Origin: Corynebacterium sp. Marseille-P3884
GTDB lineage: Bacteria; Actinomycetota; Actinomycetes; Mycobacteriales; Mycobacteriaceae
Direction: 5' to 3'
NCBI RefSeq assembly: GCF_017942225.1
Contig: NZ_JAGKSD010000001.1
Location: 157,959 to 221,958, forward strand
Length of the DNA: 64,000 bases
In this document: piece after piece, positions 24,503 to 32,991 of the stretch
How the letters are laid out: the number at the start of each line of letters is the position of its first letter
Numbering within the stretch: position 1 is the stretch's first letter
Translations under genes and position numbers: made by a program
The notes under the pieces: model-generated
The model's database searches: none
What the model was told of the DNA's origin: nothing
What the model saw: the letters and a program-made list of their open reading frames with translations, nothing else

Positions 24503-25665
24503 GCTCGCTAGAATCCTGGGCCTACTTGAACCGCGTCGTCGAAGGACCGAACCGGCACATCCAAGCCATGCTCGCCGCCGGGCGCGACGCCGATGAACTC
24601 GCCCGCGGCATCCGCACCCGCGCCAGCTGGCTGGGCGAGCTCGGCCCCGCCACCGAGTCCCGCCACAGGTGGGACCAGCCCGCCGAGGATCTCGCTGCCG
24701 CTGAACGCGAAGGCTACCGCCTGCTCACGCCTGAGTCTCCGGAGTGGCCGCGGGACGCGATCGAGATGTCGTTCGGGGCGGCGGTGGCGGGGGCGTCGAA
24801 AAGCGATGAAAAACTTCCTCCCGACGCGCACCCGCCGCACGGACTGTGGGTGCGGGGCAACGCGAATCTCGCGCAACTTTTCGCCAGCGCCGTCGGGATC
24901 GTGGGCACCCGCGCCGCGTCCTCGTACGGGCACCACGCGACCGCCGATCTGTGCCGGGGTCTCGTGCGCCACCAGCACACGATTGTCTCCGGCGGCGCGC
25001 TCGGCATTGACACCGTCGCGCACACCTCCGCGCTGGACGCAGGGGGCGCGACTGTCGTCGTCGCTGCGTGCGGCGCCGGGCAGGTCTACCCGCGGCGCAA
25101 CGAGGCGCTGTTTTCGCGCATCGCGTCCGAAGGTGGGACCGTGGTCACCGAATATCCGCCTGGGGTCACGCCCGACCGGCACCGCTTCCTCACACGCAAC
25201 CGCCTCGTCGCGGCGCTGACGCAGGGCACCGTCGTCGTGGAAGCCGCCTTCCGGTCTGGGGCCCTAAACACCCTGAAATGGGTCGAGGTGTTCAATCGCA
25301 TCGGCATGGCCGTGCCGGGGCCGATCCTCGGGCCGGGCTCTTTGGGCACCAACCTGGCCATCCGCGACGGGCGCGCCGCCATGGTGCTCAGTGCCGACGA
25401 CGCTCACGAGAAACTCAGCCCGATTGGCGCTTCCGACGTCGACGGCCAATACGAGATGGATTTTGCCGCCGACGCTGTCCAGCAGCTCTCCCGCAACGAG
25501 CTCCGCGTCTACGATTCCCTGCCGCTTTCCGATACCGGAGGGATTGAAGCCTCCGACGTCGCCGCCGCGTGCGGGTTCACCGTCGGGCTCACCGTCCATT
25601 TGCTCATGGACTTGTCTGGGAAGGGTCTCGTCGCCCGTGAAGGGCAGCACTGGCGCCGCGTTTAG
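24499..25665 (+). CDS. dprA: DNA processing protein DprA
   Basis: 388 residues. The Rossmann-like DprA core is recognisable: VGIVGTRAASSYG, HTIVSGGALGIDTVAH, then GCG-type and RNRLVAALTQGTVVVEA motifs. A C-terminal winged-helix segment of about 70 residues follows. DprA protects incoming single-stranded DNA and loads RecA during transformation. The start overlaps the comM end (ATGA). The gene is followed by a perfect terminator, ending the rnhB-to-dprA operon. Confidence 0.95.
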   Translation: MSSLESWAYLNRVVEGPNRHIQAMLAAGRDADELARGIRTRASWLGELGPATESRHRWDQPAEDLAAAEREGYRLLTPESPEWPRDAIEMSFGAAVAGASKSDEKLPPDAHPPHGLWVRGNANLAQLFASAVGIVGTRAASSYGHHATADLCRGLVRHQHTIVSGGALGIDTVAHTSALDAGGATVVVAACGAGQVYPRRNEALFSRIASEGGTVVTEYPPGVTPDRHRFLTRNRLVAALTQGTVVVEAAFRSGALNTLKWVEVFNRIGMAVPGPILGPGSLGTNLAIRDGRAAMVLSADDAHEKLSPIGASDVDGQYEMDFAADAVQQLSRNELRVYDSLPLSDTGGIEASDVAAACGFTVGLTVHLLMDLSGKGLVAREGQHWRRV

Positions 25666-25693
25666 CCCCGGGTCCGGCTAGCGCGCCGAACTA

Positions 25694-25726
25694 TACTGCC
25701 GCGAAGACACCTTTTCGCGGCAGTTT
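25694..25726 (+). terminator. Rho-independent terminator after dprA
   Basis: Perfect 10-bp stem CTGCCGCGAA / TTCGCGGCAG (25694-25703 with 25712-25721), 8-nt loop, TTTTT at 25722-25726. A TATACT box at 25690-25695 overlaps the left arm and could start xerC transcription. Confidence 0.92.
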
Positions 25727-25763
25727 TTCAATGCCCGCGAGCACCCAATCAAGGCAGGCGACA

Positions 25764-26702
25764 GTGGCAGAGCAAATCACACAGCTCGAAGCGGCGATCG
25801 ACGACTTCGCCGACTATGCCCTACTCGTCAAAGGGCGTTCGCCCGCCACCGTGAAGGGGTACCGCAGCGACCTGCGCACGCTCGTGCCGTTGTGCGCGAC
25901 CTTCGCCGACTTCACGCTGCCCACGCTCAGGGCATGGCTTGCCGACGCCCTCCGCTCCGGCCTCGCCCGCTCCACCATGGCCCGCCGCACTGCCGCTGCC
26001 CGTGCCTTTTCCACCTGGGCGTATGAGCGCGGACACCTCGATAGCGATGTCGCTGCCCGCCTAGCCACCCCGCAGGTGAACCGGCACCTGCCCGACGTGG
26101 TCACGCCCGCGCGCGCCGGGCAGCTCGTCGAAGCGGAGATCAACGCCGACGCTGCTTCGCCCGAGGCGGCCCGCGATCGCGCCATGCTCGAGCTGCTCTA
26201 CGCCACCGGCATGCGCGTCGCCGAACTGACTGGCCTGGACATCGCGGACATCGACGCTTCTCGACGCCTCGCCCGCGTCACCGGCAAAGGCAACAAACAG
26301 CGCGTCGTCCCGTTCGGCGACAACGCCGCCACCGCGCTCGAGGCCTGGCTCGCCCGCCGCGACGAACTCCTCAAACCCGGTGCAGCTGCCTCTGCTGACT
26401 CCTCTTCCTGCTCTGCCTCCTCTGCCTCGGAGGCGCTCTTCCTCGGCTCCCGGGGCGGACGCATCGACCAGCGCCAAGTCCGCCGCGTCGTCGAGCGCGC
26501 AGCGCAGCGCACCGGGGACAGCGACCTAAGCCCCCACGCACTGCGCCACAGCGCAGCGACCCACATGCTTGAAGGCGGAGCGGACCTTCGCGTCGTCCAG
26601 GAATTGCTCGGGCACTCGTCGCTGCAGACCACGCAGATCTACACGCACGTGTCCGCGCAACGGCTCAAGAGCGTGTACGACCAGGCGCATCCACGGGCTT
26701 GA
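25764..26702 (+). CDS. xerC: Tyrosine recombinase XerC
   Basis: About 312 residues. An N-terminal SAM-like core-binding domain (DYALLVKGRSPATVKGYRSDL) precedes the catalytic domain with Arg in TGMRVAELTGL, Lys in GKGNKQR, His-x-x-Arg in PHALRHSAATHML and the nucleophilic Tyr in QIYTHVS. It resolves chromosome dimers at dif with XerD. A low-complexity Ser/Ala insertion lies before ALFLGSRGGR. GTG at 25764 is chosen because a purine-rich AAGGCAGG precedes it and the ATG at 25731 sits only 4 nt after the terminator; the longer form adds 11 residues. The end overlaps the convergent peptidase gene by 38 bp. Confidence 0.95.
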   Translation: MAEQITQLEAAIDDFADYALLVKGRSPATVKGYRSDLRTLVPLCATFADFTLPTLRAWLADALRSGLARSTMARRTAAARAFSTWAYERGHLDSDVAARLATPQVNRHLPDVVTPARAGQLVEAEINADAASPEAARDRAMLELLYATGMRVAELTGLDIADIDASRRLARVTGKGNKQRVVPFGDNAATALEAWLARRDELLKPGAAASADSSSCSASSASEALFLGSRGGRIDQRQVRRVVERAAQRTGDSDLSPHALRHSAATHMLEGGADLRVVQELLGHSSLQTTQIYTHVSAQRLKSVYDQAHPRA

Positions 26703-27201
26703 GGCGTATCTGCGGAGCGTCGAGAAGCGAAAGCGGATTGATATAGGTGTCCTTGCCGGTGCGCGCACCCCAGTGCAGCCCGTCGTGATCGCCGTTCGGC
26801 GGTGCCATACGGCCGATCGGCTGCCCCTCCTTCACTTCGTCGCCGGCGCGGACCGTGGCGTACACCGGCTGATACGTCGTGCGGATCCCGTCCGCGTGAT
26901 CCACCGAGACCACCGGGACACCAGCAATGACACCGACGTAGGCGACCACGCCGTCCTCCGCCGCGTAAATTACCTGACCCGTCCGCGCCGCCAGATCGAC
27001 GCCGCGGTGGCCGGGCAACCAGTTCTTCTCGGGTATATCGGCACGGCGGGTCACGTTCGTCGCAGTCGGTTTGCCGGTCGTCGGATCGACATACGCGACG
27101 GCCGGGACTGCGCCCGCGAACACGACCGCCGCGACAGTGCAGACAAGTGCGCAGAGGGAGAGAAAAGGATGAACACGAGCATGGGAATGAGAAATGTTCA
27201 T
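26665..27201 (-). CDS. Secreted M23 family metallopeptidase
   Basis: 178 residues with a signal peptide (about residues 1-36, cleavage near AVAYV) and a single LytM/M23 domain. The zinc ligands HxxxD (GHRGVDLA) and the His-x-His-equivalent GLHWG are in place. Such enzymes cut peptide cross-links of peptidoglycan; an envelope role is inferred. It runs convergent to xerC, overlapping its 3' end by 38 bp. It is conserved upstream of rpsB in actinobacteria. Confidence 0.9.
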   Translation of the reverse strand: MNISHSHARVHPFLSLCALVCTVAAVVFAGAVPAVAYVDPTTGKPTATNVTRRADIPEKNWLPGHRGVDLAARTGQVIYAAEDGVVAYVGVIAGVPVVSVDHADGIRTTYQPVYATVRAGDEVKEGQPIGRMAPPNGDHDGLHWGARTGKDTYINPLSLLDAPQIRLKPVDAPGRTRS

Positions 27202-27234
27202 GGGGTCATTGTGGGCGGGGAGGGGACCACGGTG

Positions 27235-27245
27235 CGTCGATAAGC
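27235..27245 (+). repeat. Iterated 11-mer, copy 12 (intergenic)
   Basis: CGTCGATAAGC, 34 bp upstream of the peptidase start and 284 bp before rpsB. Confidence 0.95.
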
Positions 27246-27528
27246 GAAATGCCCTGTGGATAACCGTGAGGTGTGCACAATGCGGCGCGCCGCGAATTGG
27301 CGCGCACCCAGCAAAGATGTAAGCTTGGTGACCAGCAGTGTGTCCGCTCGGGCGCGCTGACTACGCGCGGCGAAAATGCCTGGTCACGAAGGTGACAGGG
27401 TGCTGCGATCCGCAACGGTCCTCCCGCAAGGCGCGGAAGGCGTGGACGTGGCTCGTCGCTAGGGTGCGGGCAAAACCCGTACAAACTGCAAGAAACCGAA
27501 CAACTTTAACTCCCAAGGAGACATTCCC
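27246..27528 (+). promoter_or_regulatory. rpsB upstream region and promoter
   Basis: No gene is credible here. A promoter TTGGCG (27297-27302), 17 bp, TAAGCT (27320-27325) would give a leader of about 195 nt before rpsB, as expected for an autoregulated ribosomal-protein operon. A perfect DnaA box sequence TGTGGATAA lies at 27255-27263. AAGGAG at 27518-27523 is the ribosome binding site. Confidence 0.5.
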
Positions 27529-28428
27529 ATGGCAGTCGTAACCATGCGTGAACTCCTCGACGCAGGTGTGCACTTCGGCCACCAGACGCGTCGTTGGAAC
27601 CCGAAGATGCGCCGCTTCATCTTCACCGACCGTAACGGCATCTACATCATCGACCTGCAGCAGACGCTGACCTACATCGATGAGGCATACGAATTCGTCA
27701 AGGAGACCGTCGCGCACGGCGGCACCATCCTGTTCGTCGGCACCAAGAAGCAGGCCCAGGAGCCGGTCCAGGAAGAGGCCGACCGCGTGGGCATGCCGTA
27801 CGTCAACCACCGTTGGCTCGGTGGTATGCTGACCAACTTCCAGACCGTGTCCAAGCGCCTCGCCCGCATGAAGGAACTGCAGGCCATGGACGCAGCCGAG
27901 GACGGCTACGCAGGCCGCGGCAAGAAGGAAGTCCTCATGCTCACCCGCGAGCGCACCAAGCTCGAGCGTGTGCTGGGTGGCATCTCCGAGATGACTAAGA
28001 CCCCGTCCGCGCTGTGGATCGTCGACACCAACAAGGAGCACATCGCTGTCTCCGAGGCGCAGAAGCTGCGCATCCCGGTCGTCGCAATCCTGGACACCAA
28101 CTGCGACCCGGACCTCGTCGACTACCCGATCCCGGGCAACGACGACGCTATCCGCTCCGTCAAGCTGCTCACCCACATCGTGGGCGAGGCAGTCGTTGCT
28201 GGTAAGCAGCAGCGCGAAGAGCGCCAGCTGGCCAAGGCTCGCGAGGCAGCCGGCGACGCGCCGGTCGAGGCTAACGAGGCAGCCGCTGAGGCTCCGGCCG
28301 AGAAGGCTGACGCACCGGAGACCCCGGCAGCTGAGTCCGCAGAGAAGGCAGAGGCTCCGGCTGACAAGGCTGCCACCGAGGCAGTCGAGAACGTCGACTC
28401 CGCCAAGAACGACGTCGACCCGGTCTAA
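27529..28428 (+). CDS. rpsB: 30S ribosomal protein S2
   Basis: 299 residues. The S2 core is canonical: [21 protein letters not shown] at the start and [17 protein letters not shown] near residue 180. A C-terminal tail of about 60 residues is rich in Ala, Glu and Pro, typical of corynebacterial S2. The gene is followed by a large terminator-like hairpin and then tsf, so full read-through to tsf may be limited. Confidence 0.97.
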   Translation: MAVVTMRELLDAGVHFGHQTRRWNPKMRRFIFTDRNGIYIIDLQQTLTYIDEAYEFVKETVAHGGTILFVGTKKQAQEPVQEEADRVGMPYVNHRWLGGMLTNFQTVSKRLARMKELQAMDAAEDGYAGRGKKEVLMLTRERTKLERVLGGISEMTKTPSALWIVDTNKEHIAVSEAQKLRIPVVAILDTNCDPDLVDYPIPGNDDAIRSVKLLTHIVGEAVVAGKQQREERQLAKAREAAGDAPVEANEAAAEAPAEKADAPETPAAESAEKAEAPADKAATEAVENVDSAKNDVDPV

Positions 28429-28466
28429 ACCCCCGGGCCGTACACGGCGTTGATTTCTAGCACCGA

Positions 28467-28525
28467 CCCCCGCGCCTTTTGAGGCGTCCTAACTTCATCA
28501 AGGACGCTTCAGGCGCGGGGGTTTT
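28467..28525 (+). terminator. Terminator or attenuator hairpin between rpsB and tsf
   Basis: CCCCCGCGCC (28467-28476) pairs with GGCGCGGGGG (28512-28521). An inner GCGTCC/GGACGC stem lies within, and TTTT follows. Its position between rpsB and tsf suggests partial termination that lowers tsf relative to rpsB, or a separate tsf promoter. Confidence 0.85.
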
Positions 28526-28631
28526 GCGTGCGACACGGCAGCTGGGCATGCCGCTTAGCGGTAAGTCCACTACGCTGTCAGATGACCTTTACACATACTT
28601 TTAGTCCCACAATGAGGAGGGTCGCCCAACT

Positions 28632-29450
28632 ATGGCGAACTACACTGCTGCAGACGTGAAGAAGCTCCGCGAAACCACCGGTTCCGGCATGCTCGACTGC
28701 AAGAAGGCCCTGGAGGAATCCGCTGGCGATTTCGAGAAGGCCGTTGAGATCCTGCGCATCAAGGGTGCGAAGGACGTGGGCAAGCGCGCTGAGCGCAACG
28801 CTCTCGAGGGCCTGGTCGCAGTGTCGGGCAACACGATCGTGGAGATCAACTCCGAGACGGACTTCGTGGCTAAGAACGACGAGTTCAAGCAGCTTGCTGA
28901 CGACGTCGCTGCCGGCGCTGCCGCCGTCAAGGCGAACACCCCGGAGGAGCTCGCCAACGCTGACGTCAACGGCCAGTCTGCAGCTGACGCTGTTCAGGCA
29001 CTGTCCGCGAAGATCGGCGAGAAGCTCGAGCTGCGCCGCGCCGCCACCATCGAGGGCGACCAGGTCGAGGTGTACCTCCACCAGAAGGCTGCGGATCTTC
29101 CGCCGGCAGTCGGCGTGCTCGTCGCGTACACGGGCGAGGGCGCTGAGGCTGCGCACCAGGTCGCGCTGCAGATCGCTGCGATGAAGGCTCGTTACCTGTC
29201 CAAGGATTCCATCCCGGCTGACATCGTGGAGAAGGAGCGCGCGGTCCAGGAGGAGATCACCCGCAGCGAGGGCAAGCCGGAGGCTGCGATCGAGAAGATC
29301 GTCGAGGGCCGTCTGGGCGGCTTCTTCAAGGATGTCGCTCTGCTCGAGCAGCCGTCGCTCGCGGACTCCAAGAAGACTGTCCGCCAGTACGCCGAGGAGA
29401 ACGGCATTGAGGTCACCGACTTCATCCGCTTCGAGGTCGGTCAGCAGTAA
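28632..29450 (+). CDS. tsf: Elongation factor Ts
   Basis: 272 residues. The EF-Ts N-terminal UBA-like segment is clear ([21 protein letters not shown]), followed by [15 protein letters not shown] and the dimerisation domain. It recycles EF-Tu by nucleotide exchange. GAGGAGG precedes the ATG. It ends in a terminator that carries an iterated 11-mer in its loop. Confidence 0.97.
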   Translation: MANYTAADVKKLRETTGSGMLDCKKALEESAGDFEKAVEILRIKGAKDVGKRAERNALEGLVAVSGNTIVEINSETDFVAKNDEFKQLADDVAAGAAAVKANTPEELANADVNGQSAADAVQALSAKIGEKLELRRAATIEGDQVEVYLHQKAADLPPAVGVLVAYTGEGAEAAHQVALQIAAMKARYLSKDSIPADIVEKERAVQEEITRSEGKPEAAIEKIVEGRLGGFFKDVALLEQPSLADSKKTVRQYAEENGIEVTDFIRFEVGQQ

Positions 29451-29463
29451 GCTTTAGCTTTCC

Positions 29464-29511
29464 AGGATCTCGGTTTCGCCGCTTATCGACGGCGGGGCCG
29501 AGATCCTTTTT
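29464..29511 (+). terminator. Rho-independent terminator after tsf, containing an iterated 11-mer
   Basis: AGGATCTCGG (29464-29473) pairs with CCGAGATCCT (29498-29507), followed by a T run. An inner CGCCG/CGGCG stem exposes the 11-mer at the tip of the hairpin. Confidence 0.9.
29481..29491 (-). repeat. Iterated 11-mer, copy 13 (in tsf terminator)
   Basis: GCTTATCGACG on the plus strand at the apex of the tsf terminator hairpin. Confidence 0.95.
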
Positions 29512-29533
29512 ATTTGCCTCCCCTTCATGACGC

Positions 29534-29539
29534 TAGAAT
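29534..29539 (+). promoter_or_regulatory. -10 box of pyrH
   Basis: TAGAAT 22 bp after the tsf terminator T run and 39 bp before the pyrH start; pyrH needs its own promoter here. No clear -35 box. Confidence 0.45.
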
Positions 29540-29578
29540 CGGTGGGTGAATTTTCGCCCCCACGTGAAGGAGTTTTCG

Positions 29579-30331
29579 GTGACCGACAACGCGACTGTCA
29601 ACAGCAACGCCTCGGATTCCACGACCCGCCGCGGATACAAGCGGGTCATGTTGAAGCTGGGGGGCGAGATGTTCGGTGGCGGCAATGTCGGCATCGACCC
29701 AGATGTGGTGGAAAATGTGGCGAAGCAGATCGCTGAGGTAGCAAGTAACGGCACTGAGGTCGCCGTTGTGATCGGCGGCGGCAATTTCTTCCGTGGCGCT
29801 CAGTTGTCGCAGCGCGGTATGGACCGTGCGCGCTCCGACTACATGGGAATGCTCGGCACCGTGATGAACTGCCTGGCTCTCCAAGACTTCCTGCAGCAGC
29901 TGGGCGTGGACTGCCGTGTGCAGACCGCCATCAATATGGCGCAGATCGCTGAGCCGTACCTGCCGCTACGTGCCGCCCGCCACTTGGAGAAGGGCCGTGT
30001 GGTCATCTTCGGCGCCGGCATGGGCATGCCATATTTCTCCACCGACACCACCGCAGCACAGCGCGCCCTGGAGATCGGCTGCGAGGTACTGCTCATGGCG
30101 AAGGCTGTTGACGGCGTCTACTCCGACGATCCCCGCACCAACCCGGATGCGGAGTTCTACAGCGAGATCAGCCCGCGCGAGGCACTTGAGAAGGGTCTGA
30201 AGGTCGCCGATGCCACCGCGTTCAGCCTCTGCATGGACAACAACATGCCGATCCTCGTGTTCAATCTCCTCAAAGAGGGCAATATCGCCCGTGCGGTGTC
30301 GGGTGAACAGATCGGCACGCTCGTCCAGTAA
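29579..30331 (+). CDS. pyrH: UMP kinase
   Basis: 250 residues. Amino-acid-kinase fold with [15 protein letters not shown] at the N-terminus, [11 protein letters not shown] near residue 65 and the C-terminal [20 protein letters not shown]. It phosphorylates UMP for pyrimidine nucleotide synthesis. The GTG at 29579 is chosen because AAGGAG lies at 29567-29572; the longer frame from 29546 would include this ribosome binding site in coding sequence. The transporter gene follows after 3 bp. Confidence 0.97.
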   Translation: MTDNATVNSNASDSTTRRGYKRVMLKLGGEMFGGGNVGIDPDVVENVAKQIAEVASNGTEVAVVIGGGNFFRGAQLSQRGMDRARSDYMGMLGTVMNCLALQDFLQQLGVDCRVQTAINMAQIAEPYLPLRAARHLEKGRVVIFGAGMGMPYFSTDTTAAQRALEIGCEVLLMAKAVDGVYSDDPRTNPDAEFYSEISPREALEKGLKVADATAFSLCMDNNMPILVFNLLKEGNIARAVSGEQIGTLVQ

Positions 30332-30334
30332 CTC

Positions 30335-31264
30335 ATGCTGACTGCTGCTGCTATGGCCGTGGGGGCCGTCATCCCCGCGCAGACTGCTGTGAACAGCCGC
30401 CTGCGCGGGGCGATCGGTGCGCCGATTCCCGCGGCGTTCATTTCTTTTTTCATCGCCTTTTGCTGCGCCGCCGCCCTCGCGGGAATGTTGGCTGCGACGA
30501 CGGGCCCCGGCATTGACCTGACGCAGGCTTTCGGCGAGCCGTGGTGGGTGTGGATCGGCGGCCTGATGGGCGTCATCTTCATCACCGGCAACGTGATCCT
30601 GTTCCCGAAGATCGGCGCCGTCGAGACCGTCGTCCTGCCGATTCTGGGGCAGGTGATCATGGCGCTGGTGATCGATAATTTCGGTCTCTTCGGGGCGGTG
30701 CAGACCGATGTCGGGTGGCTTCGGGTGCTTGGCGCACTCGTTGTCGTGGCGGGCATCGTGCTCGTGCATGTGGTGGGGCGCGCCCCGAGTTCCGCACATG
30801 GCGACGCGGCCTCGACCTCCGCGTGGGCGTGGCGCGCACTCGGTGTGTTCATGGGCATGTGCTCTGCCTCCCAGACAGCGGCGAACGGCTACCTCGGCGA
30901 AGTGCTGGGCAGCTCCATCCAGGCTGGGTCCGTGAACCTCGGCGTCGGCGTGATCCTGCTGTTTTTGCTCAGCATCGGTCTCACCGATTCGCGCAAGGCA
31001 CTGTTGTCCGGCATTGAGCGCGGGCCGTGGTGGATGTGGCTCGGTGGTGTCTGCGGCGCGATTTTCGTCATCGGGGCGGCCACACTGTCCCCGTTGATCG
31101 GCACCGGTGCCACGGTGATCGGCATCCTGGCCGGAACGATCATCGCGGGCCAGGCGATCGAGCGCTTCGGCCTCTTCGGCTCGCCGCGGACGGTGCTTCA
31201 GCCGGTCCGTGTGCTGGGGCTGCTGCTCGTCTTCGTGGGCGCCGTGCTAGTTCGCGCGCTGTAG
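30335..31264 (+). CDS. DMT-superfamily membrane transporter (two DUF606/YdcZ-like halves)
   Basis: 309 residues with about ten membrane segments arranged as two homologous halves, each with a W-x-W-x-GG-x-x-G-x-x-F motif (WWVWIGGLMGVIFITG and WWMWLGGVCGAIFVIG) and an IxxFGLFG motif. This is the DUF606 (YdcZ) pattern, here fused in tandem. The substrate is unknown. It begins 3 bp after pyrH, so it is co-transcribed, and its end overlaps the convergent amidase gene by 18 bp. Between pyrH and frr this is an accessory gene. Confidence 0.85.
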   Translation: MLTAAAMAVGAVIPAQTAVNSRLRGAIGAPIPAAFISFFIAFCCAAALAGMLAATTGPGIDLTQAFGEPWWVWIGGLMGVIFITGNVILFPKIGAVETVVLPILGQVIMALVIDNFGLFGAVQTDVGWLRVLGALVVVAGIVLVHVVGRAPSSAHGDAASTSAWAWRALGVFMGMCSASQTAANGYLGEVLGSSIQAGSVNLGVGVILLFLLSIGLTDSRKALLSGIERGPWWMWLGGVCGAIFVIGAATLSPLIGTGATVIGILAGTIIAGQAIERFGLFGSPRTVLQPVRVLGLLLVFVGAVLVRAL

Positions 31265-32359
31265 TTTCCACTCGGCCGCGACCGGTTCGACCAGCCGAGC
31301 GAGCTCGAGTACGGTCGCGTCGTCTGCCGCCGCTGTGACGCCGCCGATCTGCACCGGCCCCACAGCGATCGCCGGCGCGCCGGTGAGGTTGAACAGCGAC
31401 CCCCACGGCGACCATTCGGTCTGAGCTTCGAAGGAATCGGCGGGGGAGAGCGACGGGAAGAACCCCAGCGGAGGCGGGTCGGTGGCGATCATTGGGGTAA
31501 TTACAGCATCGACACCCCATTCCGCGCGCAAGATTCCCGGCAGGGCATCGATGTGGCGGTTCGCGGCTAAGAGCTGGGAGGAGGTGACGGAGCGGCCTTC
31601 GTCGCAAAGCCAGGCGATGTACGCGCTGTCTTCCGGATCCGCTTTGGAAAACGCGTGCTTGATACGCGCCTGGAAATGCCGGTACGTCTCGGTCGCCGCG
31701 GAATACGGCGCGACTTCGCGGACCTCGCACACCTCCGCCACGGCCTCCGCGGCACGCTTGACGACGGCGGCGCGGTCGGCAGCCACCTGCGCATTCGGCG
31801 TGAACAGCGGCTGTGTGAGCACGCCGACGGTGAGCCCCTCCAGTCTGCGCGGACGCGTAGCCCACAGCTCGATCTGGTCGGCGACCGTCGCCGTGATGAA
31901 ACCGTCTACCGAACCCGACTCCGGGAGACCCGCCGGCTTGAACCCCACGACCCCGCACGCGGCGGCGGGCACACGCAAGGACCCGCCGGCATCACTGCCG
32001 TGGGCAGCGCGGTGCAGGCCATCTGCCACAACGACCGCGGCACCGCTCGATGAACCACCAGGTGTGCAGCCGGGGTAGGCGGGGGAGGAGAGCAGGGGGA
32101 CGTCGTCACGCTCTGCGTAGATCGTCGCGCCGAGCTCGGACGTGACTGTCTTGCCGTTGATCGCGGCGCCCTGGCGTCGGAGCCTATTCAGAAAGGGGCT
32201 TGTATCCGTGGCGGTGAGTCCCCTGCGCGGACTGCCCCACGTCGTCGGCCAGCCGGCCACATCGGCGGTGTCTTTCGCGGGGATCACCCACCCGTCCAAC
32301 CGTCCGCCGCGAAGAGGCGGAAGTGGCTCGGCGGGGAGAAAACAAAAGGCGGGGTGCAT
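31247..32359 (-). CDS. Amidase signature family protein
   Basis: 370 residues. The amidase Ser-cisSer-Lys triad is visible: Lys in IPAKDTADVAG, the Gly/Ser-rich loop PGGSSSGAAVVVADGL, and the nucleophile region GSDAGGSLRVPAA. These enzymes hydrolyse small amides; the substrate is not predictable. At 370 residues it is shorter than most members (about 450-500), suggesting a compact form, but the catalytic core is complete. A TACACT box lies 10 nt before the ATG. It is convergent with the DMT transporter and divergent from frr. Confidence 0.88.
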   Translation of the reverse strand: MHPAFCFLPAEPLPPLRGGRLDGWVIPAKDTADVAGWPTTWGSPRRGLTATDTSPFLNRLRRQGAAINGKTVTSELGATIYAERDDVPLLSSPAYPGCTPGGSSSGAAVVVADGLHRAAHGSDAGGSLRVPAAACGVVGFKPAGLPESGSVDGFITATVADQIELWATRPRRLEGLTVGVLTQPLFTPNAQVAADRAAVVKRAAEAVAEVCEVREVAPYSAATETYRHFQARIKHAFSKADPEDSAYIAWLCDEGRSVTSSQLLAANRHIDALPGILRAEWGVDAVITPMIATDPPPLGFFPSLSPADSFEAQTEWSPWGSLFNLTGAPAIAVGPVQIGGVTAAADDATVLELARLVEPVAAEWKLQRAN

Positions 32360-32430
32360 GGTGACTCATAGTGTAGGAGGAAAGCAGCGCGCTGCTAGAT
32401 TGGATGGAGACAAAGCGAAAGGATGACAAC

Positions 32431-32988
32431 ATGATCGACGACGTACTTCTCGACGCAGAGGAGCGCATGACCAGCTCCGTAGACCACACCCGCAACGAAC
32501 TGGTCACCATCCGAACCGGACGCGCCAACCCGGCCATGTTCAACGGCGTCATGGCTGACTTCTACGGTGCTCCCACCCCGATCAACCAGATGGCTACCGT
32601 CTCTGTTCCTGAACCGCGCATGCTCCTGATCAAGCCGTTCGACCCGTCGACCCTCGGCGAGATCGAGAACGCGATCCGCAATTCCGACCTCGGTGTCAAC
32701 CCCACCGACGACGGCAACGTCATCCGCGTGACCATCCCGCAGCTCACTGAGGAGCGTCGCCGCGACCTGGTCAAGCAGGCCAAGGCGAAGGGCGAAGACG
32801 GCAAGATCGCCATCCGCAACGTCCGTCGCTCCGGCATGGACGCGCTGAAGAAGATCCAGAAGGACGGCGACGCCGGCGAGGACGAGGTCACCGCAGCCGA
32901 GAAGGAGCTGGACAAGACCACCGCCAAGTACGTCGAGCAGGTCGACGAGCTGGTTTCCCGCAAGGAAGCCGAACTCCTCGAGGTTTAA
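32431..32988 (+). CDS. frr: Ribosome recycling factor
   Basis: 185 residues, the usual length. RRF motifs are [13 protein letters not shown] near residue 30, then [21 protein letters not shown] and [24 protein letters not shown]. The ATG at 32431 has AAAGGA at 32418-32423; the longer frame from 32404 has no support. A TAGATT -10 box at 32396-32401 precedes it. cdsA follows after 3 bp. Confidence 0.97.
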   Translation: MIDDVLLDAEERMTSSVDHTRNELVTIRTGRANPAMFNGVMADFYGAPTPINQMATVSVPEPRMLLIKPFDPSTLGEIENAIRNSDLGVNPTDDGNVIRVTIPQLTEERRRDLVKQAKAKGEDGKIAIRNVRRSGMDALKKIQKDGDAGEDEVTAAEKELDKTTAKYVEQVDELVSRKEAELLEV

Positions 32989-32991
32989 ACC

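Noticed and set aside
27255..27263. Perfect DnaA box TGTGGATAA considered as part of an origin
   Set aside because: Only one box, no AT-rich unwinding region and no dnaA/dnaN nearby.
27206..27484. 92-codon minus-strand frame in the rpsB upstream region
   Set aside because: Spans the rpsB promoter and leader; composition unlike real genes here.
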